Assembly: GCF_001442625.1 (NCBI RefSeq)
Contig: NZ_LMZQ01000021.1
Span: forward strand, 1 to 52,184
Length of the DNA: 52,184 nucleotides
Origin: Pedobacter ginsenosidimutans
GTDB taxonomy: Bacteria > Bacteroidota > Bacteroidia > Sphingobacteriales > Sphingobacteriaceae
Direction of reading: 5' to 3'
A program made the position numbers and the translations under genes. The notes under the pieces are model-generated. The model was not told where the DNA came from, made no database searches, and saw nothing but the letters and a program-made list of their open reading frames with translations. Shown in pieces: positions 1 to 9,776 of this stretch (the first letter of the stretch is position 1; every line of letters begins with the position of its first letter).

Positions 1-600
1 TAAAGCCTGTGTAAAAAGGGTAATGTTCGATTCAGCCGAAACGGCATCGCCCAGTAAATCGTGCAGATAAGGACTTAACACCCGGTTAACTACCTGGATC
101 AAGCCATTTGAAGCCGGGATATTCTGTGATATGATACGCGAGCCGTTTAGGGTAAGCACAGTATCGGTTCCCTTGATCCAGTGTGTGGCATATAACTTAC
201 CCCCCCGCGAGCGTAGCTCCTGGTTAAACAGATAGGGCAGTTTATTCAGCTCATATTTTCCATCCAGGGTATGGTATTGGGCAATACGCGAAATAATAGT
301 GGGGTTTGCGGTGAGCACACTTACCGGACCTGCATAGCCCGCCAATGAAAATGCGGCATCCGAAGGTACTAAAGCGGTGTAAGGTCCGGCACCCTCTTGT
401 AAGGTTTTATCAAGACCACTGCGTTTTAACGCTGCACTAAACGATGAAAGATTAAAGTTATCGGCAATAACGAGGTTAATTTTATTGTTGTCGTAATCGC
501 TCAGTTTATTTTCATCTTTACTACACGATGCACCCAAAATGGCCATCAGCAATAAAGAAAATAAGGTATTCTTATGGTATTGGTTAAATTGCTGTGCCAT
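1..600 (-). CDS. Fasciclin (FAS1) domain lipoprotein, 3' end outside the window
   Basis: The start is the ATG at 598-600, and 200 codons stay open to base 1, so the C-terminus lies outside the window. The N-terminus has a hydrophobic stretch followed by a lipobox (ILGASC, Cys about residue 26), so a secreted lipoprotein is likely. Residues about 40-185 look like one FAS1 domain: TLQEGAGPYTALVPSDAAF near the front and NGLIQVVNRVLSP near its end. A second domain appears to begin before the edge (ITLFTQAL). FAS1 domains are known as cell-surface adhesion or ligand-binding modules; the ligand here cannot be read from sequence. It lies 3 nt downstream of the 604-1947 gene in the same direction and is the last visible gene of the ECF/FecR/TonB-receptor operon. 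Confidence 0.85.
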   Translation of the reverse strand, partial: MAQQFNQYHKNTLFSLLLMAILGASCSKDENKLSDYDNNKINLVIADNFNLSSFSAALKRSGLDKTLQEGAGPYTALVPSDAAFSLAGYAGPVSVLTANPTIISRIAQYHTLDGKYELNKLPYLFNQELRSRGGKLYATHWIKGTDTVLTLNGSRIISQNIPASNGLIQVVNRVLSPYLHDLLGDAVSAESNITLFTQAL

Positions 601-603
601 GTT

Positions 604-1947
604 CTATTTAAGTTTAAATCCTTTGGGGAAAAGTAAGTGGTCTACCACGTGTATTGGTCCGTTAAGGGTATTGATATCTGCATCGACAACTGTTGCCGCA
701 GGGTATTCAGAGCCTTTTACCTTAAGCTGAGCACTGTTGTTGCTGCTGAGCGAAAACTCGAGCGGCATCGTATAGGTATATTCTATCGGAGGATTTCCAC
801 CAATATTAACCGGATAGCTATTAAGTGCCGGCTTCAGCACATTACTATAAAATACCGTTGCATTTTTGTCGGCTTTGTCACCTCCTGAAGTGGCTGGCTG
901 GAACATCCTGCCCCAGTTACGGTGAAAATTGTATACAGTATCCATCGGGAAAGCGCCTACAGCCGAATAGCTGTTTTCATCAAAAAAAACACCATCCATA
1001 CTGCGTTCGTTAAATTTCAGGATATCGGCAACGGTTTGAAATCCGGCCTGATGAAAAGCTTCATCTGTTGGCGCAAACAAAGTGGAGACCGTGATATTTG
1101 GCCCAATATAACCTGCATATAGAGGCGTTTCTATTCCCCAATCCTTTTTATAATAAAGGCGGTTGTAGGCATAGTCCCTCATAATGTCTTCCGGTTCGGG
1201 TCTAAACCCAAAAACTGCCTCAATATCGGCACCAATTTTATCAAGAAAAAGCTCATCCGCCATGCGTTGCGATTCAATGAACATCGTAAACCGTCCGTCG
1301 GCTTTTAAAGCTTCCAATATGGTTTTTGTAGGTCTTTCTACGGCTTTTTCTATAATATAAAGTCCGCCGTTTGTCGCAGGCAGGTAATTCACTTTACCCA
1401 CGTTTTTACCGTTCATCAGTAAATCATCGCCTTTTAACCCCATATAATGCCTATAATAATATAAATCATATTGATTATTGCTTTCGGCATTGTCATAATA
1501 CTTAACATATAGACCGGGATGGGACAAGAGACTTTTCACCATAAAATTATCGCTCCGCAATTTCAGTTCATCCTTGGTTACCGGGCCAATGGAGGTATAA
1601 AACATCATCAAACTGTCCAATTCTTCTACAGGCAGCTGATTAATGGCACTAGCGCTTAAACCCGCAGCCTGCATGGCCGCATCGTTTGGTGCGAAAACCG
1701 TAAATACAACTTTGCTGCCTTGCTGTTTAAGGATATTTTTGATATTGCTTTTTTGCCATGCACTGTAAAACAGTTTCGCAGGCGAAGCGGTCAATAACTG
1801 CTCTACCGTTTGCGTGGCATCGCTTTGAAACGGGACCCTGGCCCCTTCCAGATCGGGCATAAATTCCGTTTTTGAACAGGCACCTAAAAAAAGGATACAA
1901 GCCCATAAAACGAATACCCAAAAGTTTCTTAAATTTCTCATATTCAT
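604..1947 (-). CDS. Fasciclin (FAS1) domain lipoprotein
   Basis: A 447-residue lipoprotein. The leader has a hydrophobic core ending in the lipobox FLGAC (Cys24). The first FAS1-type half spans roughly residues 45-205 (VVFTVFAPNDAAMQAAGL early, NGGLYIIEKAVERP late). The second half spans roughly 210-445 (VSTLFAPTDEAFHQAGF, then NGPIHVVDHLLFPKGF). The second copy carries a long insertion compared with a typical domain of about 130-140 residues. No enzyme motif is visible. It sits between two other FAS1 lipoprotein genes with gaps of 3 and 9 nt, so one transcript is likely. The family points to surface binding or adhesion; a role in capturing a ligand for the upstream TonB receptor is inference. 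Confidence 0.85.
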   Translation of the reverse strand: MNMRNLRNFWVFVLWACILFLGACSKTEFMPDLEGARVPFQSDATQTVEQLLTASPAKLFYSAWQKSNIKNILKQQGSKVVFTVFAPNDAAMQAAGLSASAINQLPVEELDSLMMFYTSIGPVTKDELKLRSDNFMVKSLLSHPGLYVKYYDNAESNNQYDLYYYRHYMGLKGDDLLMNGKNVGKVNYLPATNGGLYIIEKAVERPTKTILEALKADGRFTMFIESQRMADELFLDKIGADIEAVFGFRPEPEDIMRDYAYNRLYYKKDWGIETPLYAGYIGPNITVSTLFAPTDEAFHQAGFQTVADILKFNERSMDGVFFDENSYSAVGAFPMDTVYNFHRNWGRMFQPATSGGDKADKNATVFYSNVLKPALNSYPVNIGGNPPIEYTYTMPLEFSLSSNNSAQLKVKGSEYPAATVVDADINTLNGPIHVVDHLLFPKGFKLK

Positions 1948-1956
1948 AATGATATA

Positions 1957-3075
1957 TTATTTCTTGATCGCTTGTTCTGGCGTAACCAATCCACGGATTA
2001 AATGATGTACAATGCCGTTGCTACACAGGTTATCGTTTTTTGCGGTTAAATTGCTGGTCACTGAGTTTAAGATGACATCAGAAATGGTATTACCGCTACG
2101 CAGTGTAAGGGAATAGCCCAGCTTAAATTCGGGATACAACTTTCCGCCTCCGAAATTCATATAATGGCTATCGTTTTTGAGAAAATAGTTATAGGCACCG
2201 TTATTATTGATCAGTGAAAACACCTGGGAATCGGAGATAAAAAAGTGCCTGCCGTATAAAATATAAGCCCCAAAAAGCCTGTCGCCAATGTATTTACCAG
2301 TCTCCAATGTATTTAAGGAAGCTTCGGTAATGCCAACATCCTCAAGAGCCTTATTATTGGGTGCAAAAATGGTGAATGTTGTACCTATGGCCAATTGATC
2401 CCACAGGTTAAACTTCTTTAAACCTTGAACAAACACACTATAATCAGGATGTGCTGCCAGCCACTGTTGTACTGTTTTGTTAAAGTTTGGTTTCATTACA
2501 TTATCCATTAAATGCAATATGCCATTGGCTACAACCACATCTTTCCTGATCACCTCAACCCCATCAATGTAAAGCTCGTTTTCAACACCTCCATTGGGAT
2601 TAAAAGCTGCACGCGAAAGATATAATTCCGGACCTGTGAGCGTAGCATAACGGATATCTACCCCATTACTCGGCATATCATTTACCATCAGTTTACGTGG
2701 CAGAATATGATAGCCGATTATTTTCTTTAAGCTGTCGACATTCATTTTGTCAAAATCTGTCGTGCTGTAAATACCCTGGCGGTTAAAGGCTTCGTCGGTT
2801 GGCGCAAACACCGTAAAAGGTCCGGCTCCATTTAACTGTTCGGTGTATCCTGTTTTTTTGAGCGCGGCATAAAAAAGGCGCATTTCATAATTGTTCTTTA
2901 CAAAATCGGCTGCCGGACGAATGTTTTCGTTAGGTAAGGGCACCGATAAATCATCGTGTTTACAGCCTGCAAAAAATAGCAGTTGCAAACCCACGATCAA
3001 TGCAAAAAGCACCTTACCCATTCTTAAGACTGGTTTGTTATGATTGAAATTGTTTAATTTTTTCATTGAAATCAT
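1957..3075 (-). CDS. Fasciclin (FAS1) domain lipoprotein
   Basis: A 372-residue protein with lipobox FFAGC (Cys38). An alternative start at Met4 is equally plausible. It has two FAS1 domains: residues about 50-195 (GPFTVFAPTDEAFNRQGI, NGILHLMDNVMKP) and about 200-365 (TTFTIFAPNNKALEDVGI, NGIVHHLIRGLV). These are the conserved H1 and H2-like segments of the fold. It is the first of three consecutive FAS1 genes and begins 3 nt after the stop of the 3079-4314 gene, so translation is probably coupled. The three FAS1 proteins are clearly different from each other outside the core motifs, which argues for old paralogues rather than a recent duplication. Confidence 0.87.
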   Translation of the reverse strand: MISMKKLNNFNHNKPVLRMGKVLFALIVGLQLLFFAGCKHDDLSVPLPNENIRPAADFVKNNYEMRLFYAALKKTGYTEQLNGAGPFTVFAPTDEAFNRQGIYSTTDFDKMNVDSLKKIIGYHILPRKLMVNDMPSNGVDIRYATLTGPELYLSRAAFNPNGGVENELYIDGVEVIRKDVVVANGILHLMDNVMKPNFNKTVQQWLAAHPDYSVFVQGLKKFNLWDQLAIGTTFTIFAPNNKALEDVGITEASLNTLETGKYIGDRLFGAYILYGRHFFISDSQVFSLINNNGAYNYFLKNDSHYMNFGGGKLYPEFKLGYSLTLRSGNTISDVILNSVTSNLTAKNDNLCSNGIVHHLIRGLVTPEQAIKK

Positions 3076-3078
3076 ATT

Positions 3079-4314
3079 TTAATAAATGGGCGGTGCATAT
3101 TTTCGTTGAATAGTGGTTAGATAAACCCTGCCATTAACCACTTCTACCGTATTTACCGTGGCGAAGGTTTTAGGGTTATTTACACCTGAATGGATATTGA
3201 CCAGCAGATTGGGAAGTATGGCCGCATTATCGTTACTTGTCATCCTTACTTTGCCATTTTGTAGACAGTTAACAGAAACCCAGTTTCCCCCGTTATCGGT
3301 TGAGGCTTCGTAAAAAGGGTTATTGGTAATATCCATACCTGGTACAAAAAAATCGAACCTTTGCCACATGTTTGTGGTGATGCCATTGGCAGTTTTACCT
3401 GACCAGATCGGGAAACTTACGTAAGGAGTTACATCACTTGTTGTCGTATTCAGTTTAACATTGGCAAGATATTTCCCTTTAAAACCAGGTATTGTAGCTG
3501 CCCTGGCACTTAAATTACTTTGATCTTCGTAAAGCGACAGGAAAACATTCATTTCATCTTTCATTCCGCCCTGAAAACTGGCCATCAAATAATCTTCGGC
3601 CTTAAGCGATTTATCGGCTTCCCAATAACCTTTGGCACTCATGTTGTAAAAGTTAACATAGGTAAGAGAATCAGATAGAGGCAGCTTTTGAAAAATCTCT
3701 TCGCGGAGCAAGAGCCCGGTTCTTTTTGTTACAAAATCTTTTTGCAGTACGTGCAGGGTATATACCTCTTTACTGGTGAGGTTAAGTACGGTATCAATCA
3801 GGATATCTTTTTTTAGCTGATTCTCCAACTGAAAAAAGGGTACTGTATTTTTCGGACGATAAGCAAACATGATCCGTATTTTGCCCGATGGAACCTGTGC
3901 CCAGCTGCTTAAATCGAAACCGTTTAAAATTGGACCAACCAATACATTTTCCTTTCCAGGATATTCGGGATTGTTAAGCGAGGTACTGGTCCCAATGTGC
4001 GATGGATATGGAGGTGCGTAGGCATCGCGCTGATCTAAAAAGTCGCCTACAATTTCGGCGCTCGTTGGCATGCCATTACCATCCAACACCGGATTGATTA
4101 GCATACAAAAAAACGGCACTTTATTATCCTTACTGCCAAGCGTTTGCACATAATTAAGGTTGTTGAACACCCTTAAGTATGCCGGATCGTCGATCTTAGA
4201 GTATTCTACTTTAACGCAGCCTGGGTTAAGCAATAGCAGGCAGGCAGCAAAAAGCCATGTCAACTGTTCAAATCCTGTTTTTATCATTCTATTATTTAAT
4301 CTCTCTTTTTTCAT
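3079..4314 (-). CDS. Unrecognised lipoprotein of the FAS1/TonB operon
   Basis: A 411-residue protein with a hydrophobic leader and lipobox NPGC (Cys33; Cys24 if Met10 is used), so probably an outer-membrane or periplasmic lipoprotein. I do not recognise the family. The mature part has no cysteine-rich, metal-binding or hydrolase motif that I can see; it is rich in aromatic and Asn/Thr residues, as in surface beta-sandwich proteins. Its ATG overlaps the TAA of the upstream DUF4397-like gene in a TAATG arrangement, a sign of translational coupling. Position between a TonB receptor/DUF4397 pair and FAS1 proteins suggests a SusD-like or surface accessory role; that is inference only. Confidence 0.7.
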   Translation of the reverse strand: MKKERLNNRMIKTGFEQLTWLFAACLLLLNPGCVKVEYSKIDDPAYLRVFNNLNYVQTLGSKDNKVPFFCMLINPVLDGNGMPTSAEIVGDFLDQRDAYAPPYPSHIGTSTSLNNPEYPGKENVLVGPILNGFDLSSWAQVPSGKIRIMFAYRPKNTVPFFQLENQLKKDILIDTVLNLTSKEVYTLHVLQKDFVTKRTGLLLREEIFQKLPLSDSLTYVNFYNMSAKGYWEADKSLKAEDYLMASFQGGMKDEMNVFLSLYEDQSNLSARAATIPGFKGKYLANVKLNTTTSDVTPYVSFPIWSGKTANGITTNMWQRFDFFVPGMDITNNPFYEASTDNGGNWVSVNCLQNGKVRMTSNDNAAILPNLLVNIHSGVNNPKTFATVNTVEVVNGRVYLTTIQRKYAPPIY

Positions 4315-6047
4315 TATTTATTGTGTTTGATAATGATCATTCTTGCTTTACTTGCGGGCGTACTGCCTGTGCCCGACTGGCCGATAAGACCAACAGTATA
4401 AATTCCAGGCTCTTGTACAGGCAATCCCCGCCCTACTTTCTGATAAAGGTTTTTGTCTGCAATAAATGCCTCGCTTTTTAACACCTCGATATCATTGGCC
4501 CATATACCCGGCACCACATTGGGTTTAGAACGGTAGACCATAATTTCGAATGCTTTTTGTGTATAAACATTACTGATATAAGGGCGTTCGAACAAGGGCA
4601 TACCAGGTTGAAGGTTAACACCTGCATTTGCATTGTCATTCCCTCCGGCCGAAGATTGCCCGTTGCTTTGGGTAAAAGTGATATAAGGATTACCCACCGA
4701 AAGATTTAAAAACCTTTTAAAGAAGAAATAACGGTACTCATTGCGGCTGTAAGTGGCATCGTCTTCTGCCCCTAGATAGGTTGTACCACTTAAATCGTTG
4801 GCTACAATGAGTACCTTGGGCGTACCGGATTGATCGGGATATAACCATGCGGTATAGTTCTGCGCCGGACGGAGCACCTGAATGGCACTGGCAATGGTTT
4901 TGCCAGATGCATCCAAAGCTTCAACGGTATGGTTGCCCTGGACAAGATTTGTATATGCGCCAGCTGTACCAAAAGCTAAATTGCTGGATATTGTTTTTCC
5001 ATCTACTTTAAAACTTACATTTTGCGCCACCAGACCATTTACACCCTGTATCCTGAAATAAGTACTATTGGCCGATGGACTGTTATCGCTAATTACCTGA
5101 AATGAATTTTGGTAGGTTGATGCAGTTTCATCAAGTTCATTGATTAAATAATCAAATTTTTGCGGAGCAATCAAAATAGTATAAATCCCCCCTGGCTGAT
5201 AGGTTTGAATTGGTGCATAAGTTAATTTCGTTGAACTCATCAAATCAACAGGAATGGTTGAAGTAGGCGGATCGATCAGGGTGATCGCATCTAAACCTGC
5301 GCCTAAGGCCGGCATCTGTCTTCCATCGTCCATTAGTACTTTAAACTGATAGGTTCCATAAGGCAGTTCTATATATTCTGAAGCCCTTGCCACCGGACCG
5401 ATGTGATTGGTCCTCGCATCAACCAGGGTACCATCAGCATAAGCCAGCGACACGTTTCCACTCAAATCTTCCTGGCTGCCACTGCTGTTAAGTGCTGGGT
5501 TTTTAATTGATCCGGAAAGGTTTACAATCCTGATCTTAAAATGATCGGGTTTTGATGGCGCGGTAGTCCCTCTTTTAATAGTAACAACTTCCGGCTGATC
5601 ATCCATTGCAAAAGTTGGTAGCAGAAAATAATCGGTTGGATTGTTATAATCGTTTTTTACATCGAGTTTTACATTCCCCACAACGACAGGGGTATAACTT
5701 CTCGCCATAAAATCGAGTTTAGCGGTTTCCTGTGCATTGAACAGGTCTTGCGGAATAAACCAGGTTTTCCCCAACTGTCCGTTTGAGGGAAAATACGAAG
5801 TACCCGGATACTGCAGGCTGTTTGGCTTGTTAGGTTCCCGCACGATAAAATTGGTCAGGCTGTCGCCATTGGCAATCACCTGGTTAAAACCTGCTATATT
5901 GATAATACGGGCAGTTGAACTGACGCGGTTCTGCGTTAAAATCCTGTTATCTGCTTCGAAATTGGTCTTTTCCTTTTTACAGGCCTGAAACAACAACATC
6001 ATACTGAAGCAGAGCAGACTAAAGCATTTATAATTTATCTTATTCAT
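4314..6047 (-). CDS. DUF4397-like lipoprotein
   Basis: A 577-residue protein with lipobox LFQAC (Cys23). The segments ARIINIAGFNQVIANGDSL, FKIRIVNLSGS and NHTVEALDASGKTIASA resemble DUF4397, a beta-sandwich domain common in secreted Bacteroidota proteins, probably in two or three copies. No catalytic motif is visible. The gene is coupled on both sides: its ATG overlaps the stop of the TonB receptor (TAATG at 6047), and its stop overlaps the start of the next gene at 4314. There is no SusD homologue in this operon, so this protein occupies the place where SusD normally sits; a function as the receptor's surface partner is possible but unproven. Confidence 0.7.
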   Translation of the reverse strand: MNKINYKCFSLLCFSMMLLFQACKKEKTNFEADNRILTQNRVSSTARIINIAGFNQVIANGDSLTNFIVREPNKPNSLQYPGTSYFPSNGQLGKTWFIPQDLFNAQETAKLDFMARSYTPVVVGNVKLDVKNDYNNPTDYFLLPTFAMDDQPEVVTIKRGTTAPSKPDHFKIRIVNLSGSIKNPALNSSGSQEDLSGNVSLAYADGTLVDARTNHIGPVARASEYIELPYGTYQFKVLMDDGRQMPALGAGLDAITLIDPPTSTIPVDLMSSTKLTYAPIQTYQPGGIYTILIAPQKFDYLINELDETASTYQNSFQVISDNSPSANSTYFRIQGVNGLVAQNVSFKVDGKTISSNLAFGTAGAYTNLVQGNHTVEALDASGKTIASAIQVLRPAQNYTAWLYPDQSGTPKVLIVANDLSGTTYLGAEDDATYSRNEYRYFFFKRFLNLSVGNPYITFTQSNGQSSAGGNDNANAGVNLQPGMPLFERPYISNVYTQKAFEIMVYRSKPNVVPGIWANDIEVLKSEAFIADKNLYQKVGRGLPVQEPGIYTVGLIGQSGTGSTPASKARMIIIKHNK

Positions 6048-9000
6048 TATTTAAATAGATTATAGGTAAAGCCTAACATAATTTCGGCACCACGGGTATA
6101 ACTTCTGTTGATGTATTCGTTGCCATACCATTTGCCCCCTGTTTGCGGGTTCGCATACACGGTTTTGATATCGGGGTTAAAGATATTTTTGGCATAACCT
6201 TTAAACTTGACACTTTTAGTAAGGCGCTGACTGAATACAAAATCCAAAACGGGTACCGGACGGGTGTATAAATCGGGTTCGCCGGTGAGGTTAATCTGCA
6301 CCAAACGTTCGCCCACCACATTAAAGGTTAGGGTAAAATCAGAGCCCGATTTTGGATTTTCATAATTTAACCAGGCGTTGATAGAATATGGTGCCTGTTC
6401 AAAAAGCGGGCTGTTTTTTGGTGTATAACGGTCGAGCGAGCGGATGGCCTCGTAACGCTCAGGCGTTTTTTTAATGTCGCTCTGTGCGAGCAATAAGTTA
6501 GAACCGAAATAGAAATTTTTCAATGGATCCCAGATATTGCCCAAGCTTTTCACTACCTCTAATTCAAGTCCCCATACCCGCCCCACGTTAGGATCGTTCT
6601 GGAACTGAATGGTAGGAAATTCGGGATAGGTAGCTGCTAAACCAGCGGTTTGCAAGCTAAAAACCTTTACCAATTGATTTTCGATACGTTTACCAAATGC
6701 CGAAACAGCAAGCACCTCTCCTTTTGCCGGGAACCATTCCCACCTGAAATCGAGATTTTGGGTAAACTGGTTTTTAAGGTTTGGATTACCGACCACTAAC
6801 CCCATCTGAAAGGCATCAAATTCAAAAACATTGGTAATTTCCCTCAATTCTGGTCTGGCGAGCGTAGTGTTATAAGCACTACGGAAATTCATGTTATGGT
6901 TTAGCGTATAGGTTGCATTAACCGAGTAAAATGGTTTATACCCTGTTTTATATACCGAGTTTGGATTAATCGGATTTAAAGGAATTTTGCCTCCGTTTGC
7001 TCCTCCGGCAGTAAGCGAAGGATCTAAAAACACACCGGAAGTATCAACAGATGAACCAATATTGGTCATTTCGAAGCGGACACCACCTGCAATACGCAGC
7101 TTTTCAGTCAGCTTTAAATCCAGCATGCCATAAAATGCATTGGTTTCGAAATAACCTGTATAGTTATTGGGCGATTTCTGGCTATTGTATAAAAATCCGC
7201 TAATAGGCATCATGCCCTCGCCCTGATTTCCGGTAGGGAGTTTAACACCGATAAATTCGCTGCTTACCAGGCGGTCCAGATTGCCTTCGGCGCCGTAAAG
7301 TGGTAAGGCCTTATTGCTGGTAAAGTTAGATCCCGGCAGAAAAAGCTGGTTTTCGCTAAAGGTCCGGTCCCTGAACAGATAATTTACACCGGTTTTCAAT
7401 TCCTGTTTTTGTCCGAACAGTTTAAAAGGGATACTTAAATCACCTTTGTAATTGTAGTTTTTCTCATCAAGATTCCTCCACCTTCTTCCGTTAGGTTCGG
7501 CCTGTATAATGCCATAAGGGCCAAAACCGTTTACATAACCAGAGGTTAAGGCATAAAGGTGTTTGCTGTAAACGCTTGCAGGAGCGCCACTTCCTGTTCC
7601 TACTGTATAATAACCACCACCCCTTGGGATATAATCGGCCAAACTGGCGAAACGGAAATCAGGATCGTTTTGTTTCGATCTCGAACTGGCTACATTATAA
7701 CTTAAACGTGGGGATAATTCTTTATCAAAAAACTTATGCTCACCCTGCAGGTTAAAAGTGTTCAGGTTACGGAAGGTTTGTTTTAACGAATAAGTTGTCG
7801 TTTTTACCTCTCCCGGTAAGCCCGTATATTCATACCGGCCAGCTAAATTAGTGGCTTTGGTTTCGCCACCCCAGCTGCCCAGGTATTGCATGCTGATTTC
7901 GTTACGGCGGTTAAACTGATAGGTAAGCCCAACCAGGGTACCATAGTTGAGTGTTTCTATACCAGTGTTTTCTTTATAGGTCTGGTATTTACCCATATAC
8001 AAACTGTTCGGCGTAATATAGTTCGGAATGTTCCGTGGACTGTAAACATCGGGGTTACCGGTAACCACCCCCTGGTAAATGCTGTACTGGGTTAAATCGC
8101 CTCCGCTGATATCGGTAATGCGGCGATAGTAATTTCCGCCCATGATTAAACCGAGTTTATGTTTTTTAAACACATTAAAGCTGTTGCCATATGTAGCCGA
8201 ATACAACTGGTTTAACGGCGCTTTTTTGTACTGTGTAGTCATTACCGGATCGAAAGACTGCATAATGTTGTTGATTCGGTTTACTTCCTGATAGGCTGTA
8301 GGGCTATAATTGCTGTTGGCAATCATACTTTGGATAGATCCCAGGCCGTTAGGATATTGACTGGCCAGGTTTTTAAAGTCGCTGCTTAAGTTTTTATTAC
8401 TGATCTTATTGCCAAAGGCCCCCATATCACTGTTCCAGAAGCTATTGTACTGACCGCCGATACCCACATTCGAGTTGACACCTGATTGGGCGATGATCTC
8501 GAAAGTTTCCTTTTCAGGAACGGATTTGGTTTTCAATTCTACAATACCCGCAGCGGCATCGGCCGGTTTATCAGGTGTTACGGTTTTGTATATGGTTATA
8601 TTATCAAGCAGTGATGCCGGAACCAGATCCAATGGTATGGTGCTCCTGTCGGGATCAGATGAGGCTAAACGCACACCGTTCAGCTGCCCGATTACACTTC
8701 TATCGCCTAAACCGCGGATGGCTACATATTTATCGTCTGTTACCGTAACCCCTGAAACACGCTGCAAAGCCTGCGTGGTTGTGATACTCCCTGTTCGCTC
8801 TATTAACTGGGCTGAAATTGCATCCTGTACAATGGCCGAATTTTTACGTTCATCGAGTACAGCAACATCGGTATTCCCTTTTCTGCGGGCCTGTACCATC
8901 ACTTCATTCAGCTGTGTAGTTGAGGACTTTAAAGCAATGTTTAATACTTTGGTACTGGCATCGACTTTAATTTCGCGGCTAATATAGCCCATGTAAGAAA

Positions 9001-9622
9001 TAATTAAGATAGCACCACCTTCCGGAACGGTAATCCTGAAATTTCCGTTCACATCGCTCGACGCTGCAGCAGTCCCGCCCTTAACTTTTATACTTACCCC
9101 AATCAGCGTCTCTTTGTTCTTCTCATCGAAAACCGTTCCTGTGATTAAAATCGGCACTGGTTTTCTGGTAATCACCACATATCCCTCTACCACACTGTAT
9201 TTAAGATTGGTATTGGCTAAAATGCTGTTCAGTGCATCGGCAACACTGATGTTTTCGTTATTGAGGTTAACCTTTTTGCTTATGTTGTTCAACAGGTTTA
9301 CCGCCACATTAATCTGGATATTGCCCTGTTTTTCTACAACAGCCAGACTATTTTCTATAGTTGCGGCTTCGAGCCTGAGTTTGATTTTCCGATTGAGATC
9401 CTGACCTGATACATTATTGGCGAAGAGAAGCCCTAAGCCCGTAAGATTTGCAAGGATCACTAGAAAAGAGCATTTCATAAAGAAATAAATTTTATCTGCG
9501 GGCAGATTGTTATCAGCCATCTGCCTCAGTTTCTTTTTAACATGATACAAGGCCTTATAACATTGCCTTGCATATTGAAAAGAAACATGCAGATGTAATA
9601 CTTTTTGCATATTTTTGATCAT
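6047..9622 (-). CDS. TonB-dependent receptor with STN signalling domain
   Basis: A large outer-membrane receptor of up to 1191 residues. Domains in order: a signal peptide that probably begins near Met49 (FLVILANLTGLGLLFANN), an STN domain about residues 80-150, a carboxypeptidase-D-like domain about 155-240 (ITGTVFDEKNKETLIGVSI), a plug domain about 250-370 (SGVTVTDDKYVAIRGLGDRS) and a beta barrel to a terminal Phe-rich strand ending in FTYNLFK. The Met5 start (9610) or Met49 start (9478) may be the real one. The plug lacks the usual SusC pattern and no SusD follows, so I call it a TonB receptor, not SusC. The STN domain and the adjoining ECF sigma/FecR pair fit surface signalling on substrate binding. 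Its substrate is unknown. Confidence 0.9.
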   Translation of the reverse strand: MIKNMQKVLHLHVSFQYARQCYKALYHVKKKLRQMADNNLPADKIYFFMKCSFLVILANLTGLGLLFANNVSGQDLNRKIKLRLEAATIENSLAVVEKQGNIQINVAVNLLNNISKKVNLNNENISVADALNSILANTNLKYSVVEGYVVITRKPVPILITGTVFDEKNKETLIGVSIKVKGGTAAASSDVNGNFRITVPEGGAILIISYMGYISREIKVDASTKVLNIALKSSTTQLNEVMVQARRKGNTDVAVLDERKNSAIVQDAISAQLIERTGSITTTQALQRVSGVTVTDDKYVAIRGLGDRSVIGQLNGVRLASSDPDRSTIPLDLVPASLLDNITIYKTVTPDKPADAAAGIVELKTKSVPEKETFEIIAQSGVNSNVGIGGQYNSFWNSDMGAFGNKISNKNLSSDFKNLASQYPNGLGSIQSMIANSNYSPTAYQEVNRINNIMQSFDPVMTTQYKKAPLNQLYSATYGNSFNVFKKHKLGLIMGGNYYRRITDISGGDLTQYSIYQGVVTGNPDVYSPRNIPNYITPNSLYMGKYQTYKENTGIETLNYGTLVGLTYQFNRRNEISMQYLGSWGGETKATNLAGRYEYTGLPGEVKTTTYSLKQTFRNLNTFNLQGEHKFFDKELSPRLSYNVASSRSKQNDPDFRFASLADYIPRGGGYYTVGTGSGAPASVYSKHLYALTSGYVNGFGPYGIIQAEPNGRRWRNLDEKNYNYKGDLSIPFKLFGQKQELKTGVNYLFRDRTFSENQLFLPGSNFTSNKALPLYGAEGNLDRLVSSEFIGVKLPTGNQGEGMMPISGFLYNSQKSPNNYTGYFETNAFYGMLDLKLTEKLRIAGGVRFEMTNIGSSVDTSGVFLDPSLTAGGANGGKIPLNPINPNSVYKTGYKPFYSVNATYTLNHNMNFRSAYNTTLARPELREITNVFEFDAFQMGLVVGNPNLKNQFTQNLDFRWEWFPAKGEVLAVSAFGKRIENQLVKVFSLQTAGLAATYPEFPTIQFQNDPNVGRVWGLELEVVKSLGNIWDPLKNFYFGSNLLLAQSDIKKTPERYEAIRSLDRYTPKNSPLFEQAPYSINAWLNYENPKSGSDFTLTFNVVGERLVQINLTGEPDLYTRPVPVLDFVFSQRLTKSVKFKGYAKNIFNPDIKTVYANPQTGGKWYGNEYINRSYTRGAEIMLGFTYNLFK

Positions 9623-9628
9623 TATGAT

Positions 9629-9733
9629 TTTTCGCCTTTGGGCGGATATTATGAATATTTTATCGTGGGCTGACGGGTCTTCGAAAACAGCCAGTCCGTT
9701 GATGATTTACGCGTCCTCCCTCAAAGGGGGACG
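9629..9733 (-). promoter_or_regulatory. Structured leader between FecR and TonB receptor genes
   Basis: Three hairpins lie in this gap: CGTCCTCC (9712-9719) with GGGGGACG (9726-9733), allowing one G-T pair; GGCTG (9668-9672) with CAGCC (9688-9692); and CGCC (9633-9636) with GGCG (9641-9644). The first is followed by five T on the plus strand only, so it is not a proper terminator for the minus-strand operon. They would lie in the 5' leader of the receptor mRNA. Confidence 0.4.
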
Positions 9734-9776
9734 TTTTTATTATTAGTCTGTTTGTTACATCCCCATCCTTTCTCTC

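Noticed and set aside
1..3075. Recent tandem duplication of fasciclin genes
   Set aside because: The three proteins share only core FAS1 motifs and differ in length and loops, so they are old paralogues.
8475..8987. 170-codon plus-strand ORF
   Set aside because: Lies entirely antisense to the TonB receptor's plug region, whose domains are clear; a shadow frame.
9712..9738. Terminator in the first operon
   Set aside because: The T run follows the hairpin on the plus strand only, whereas all neighbouring genes are on the minus strand; described instead as part of a structured leader.
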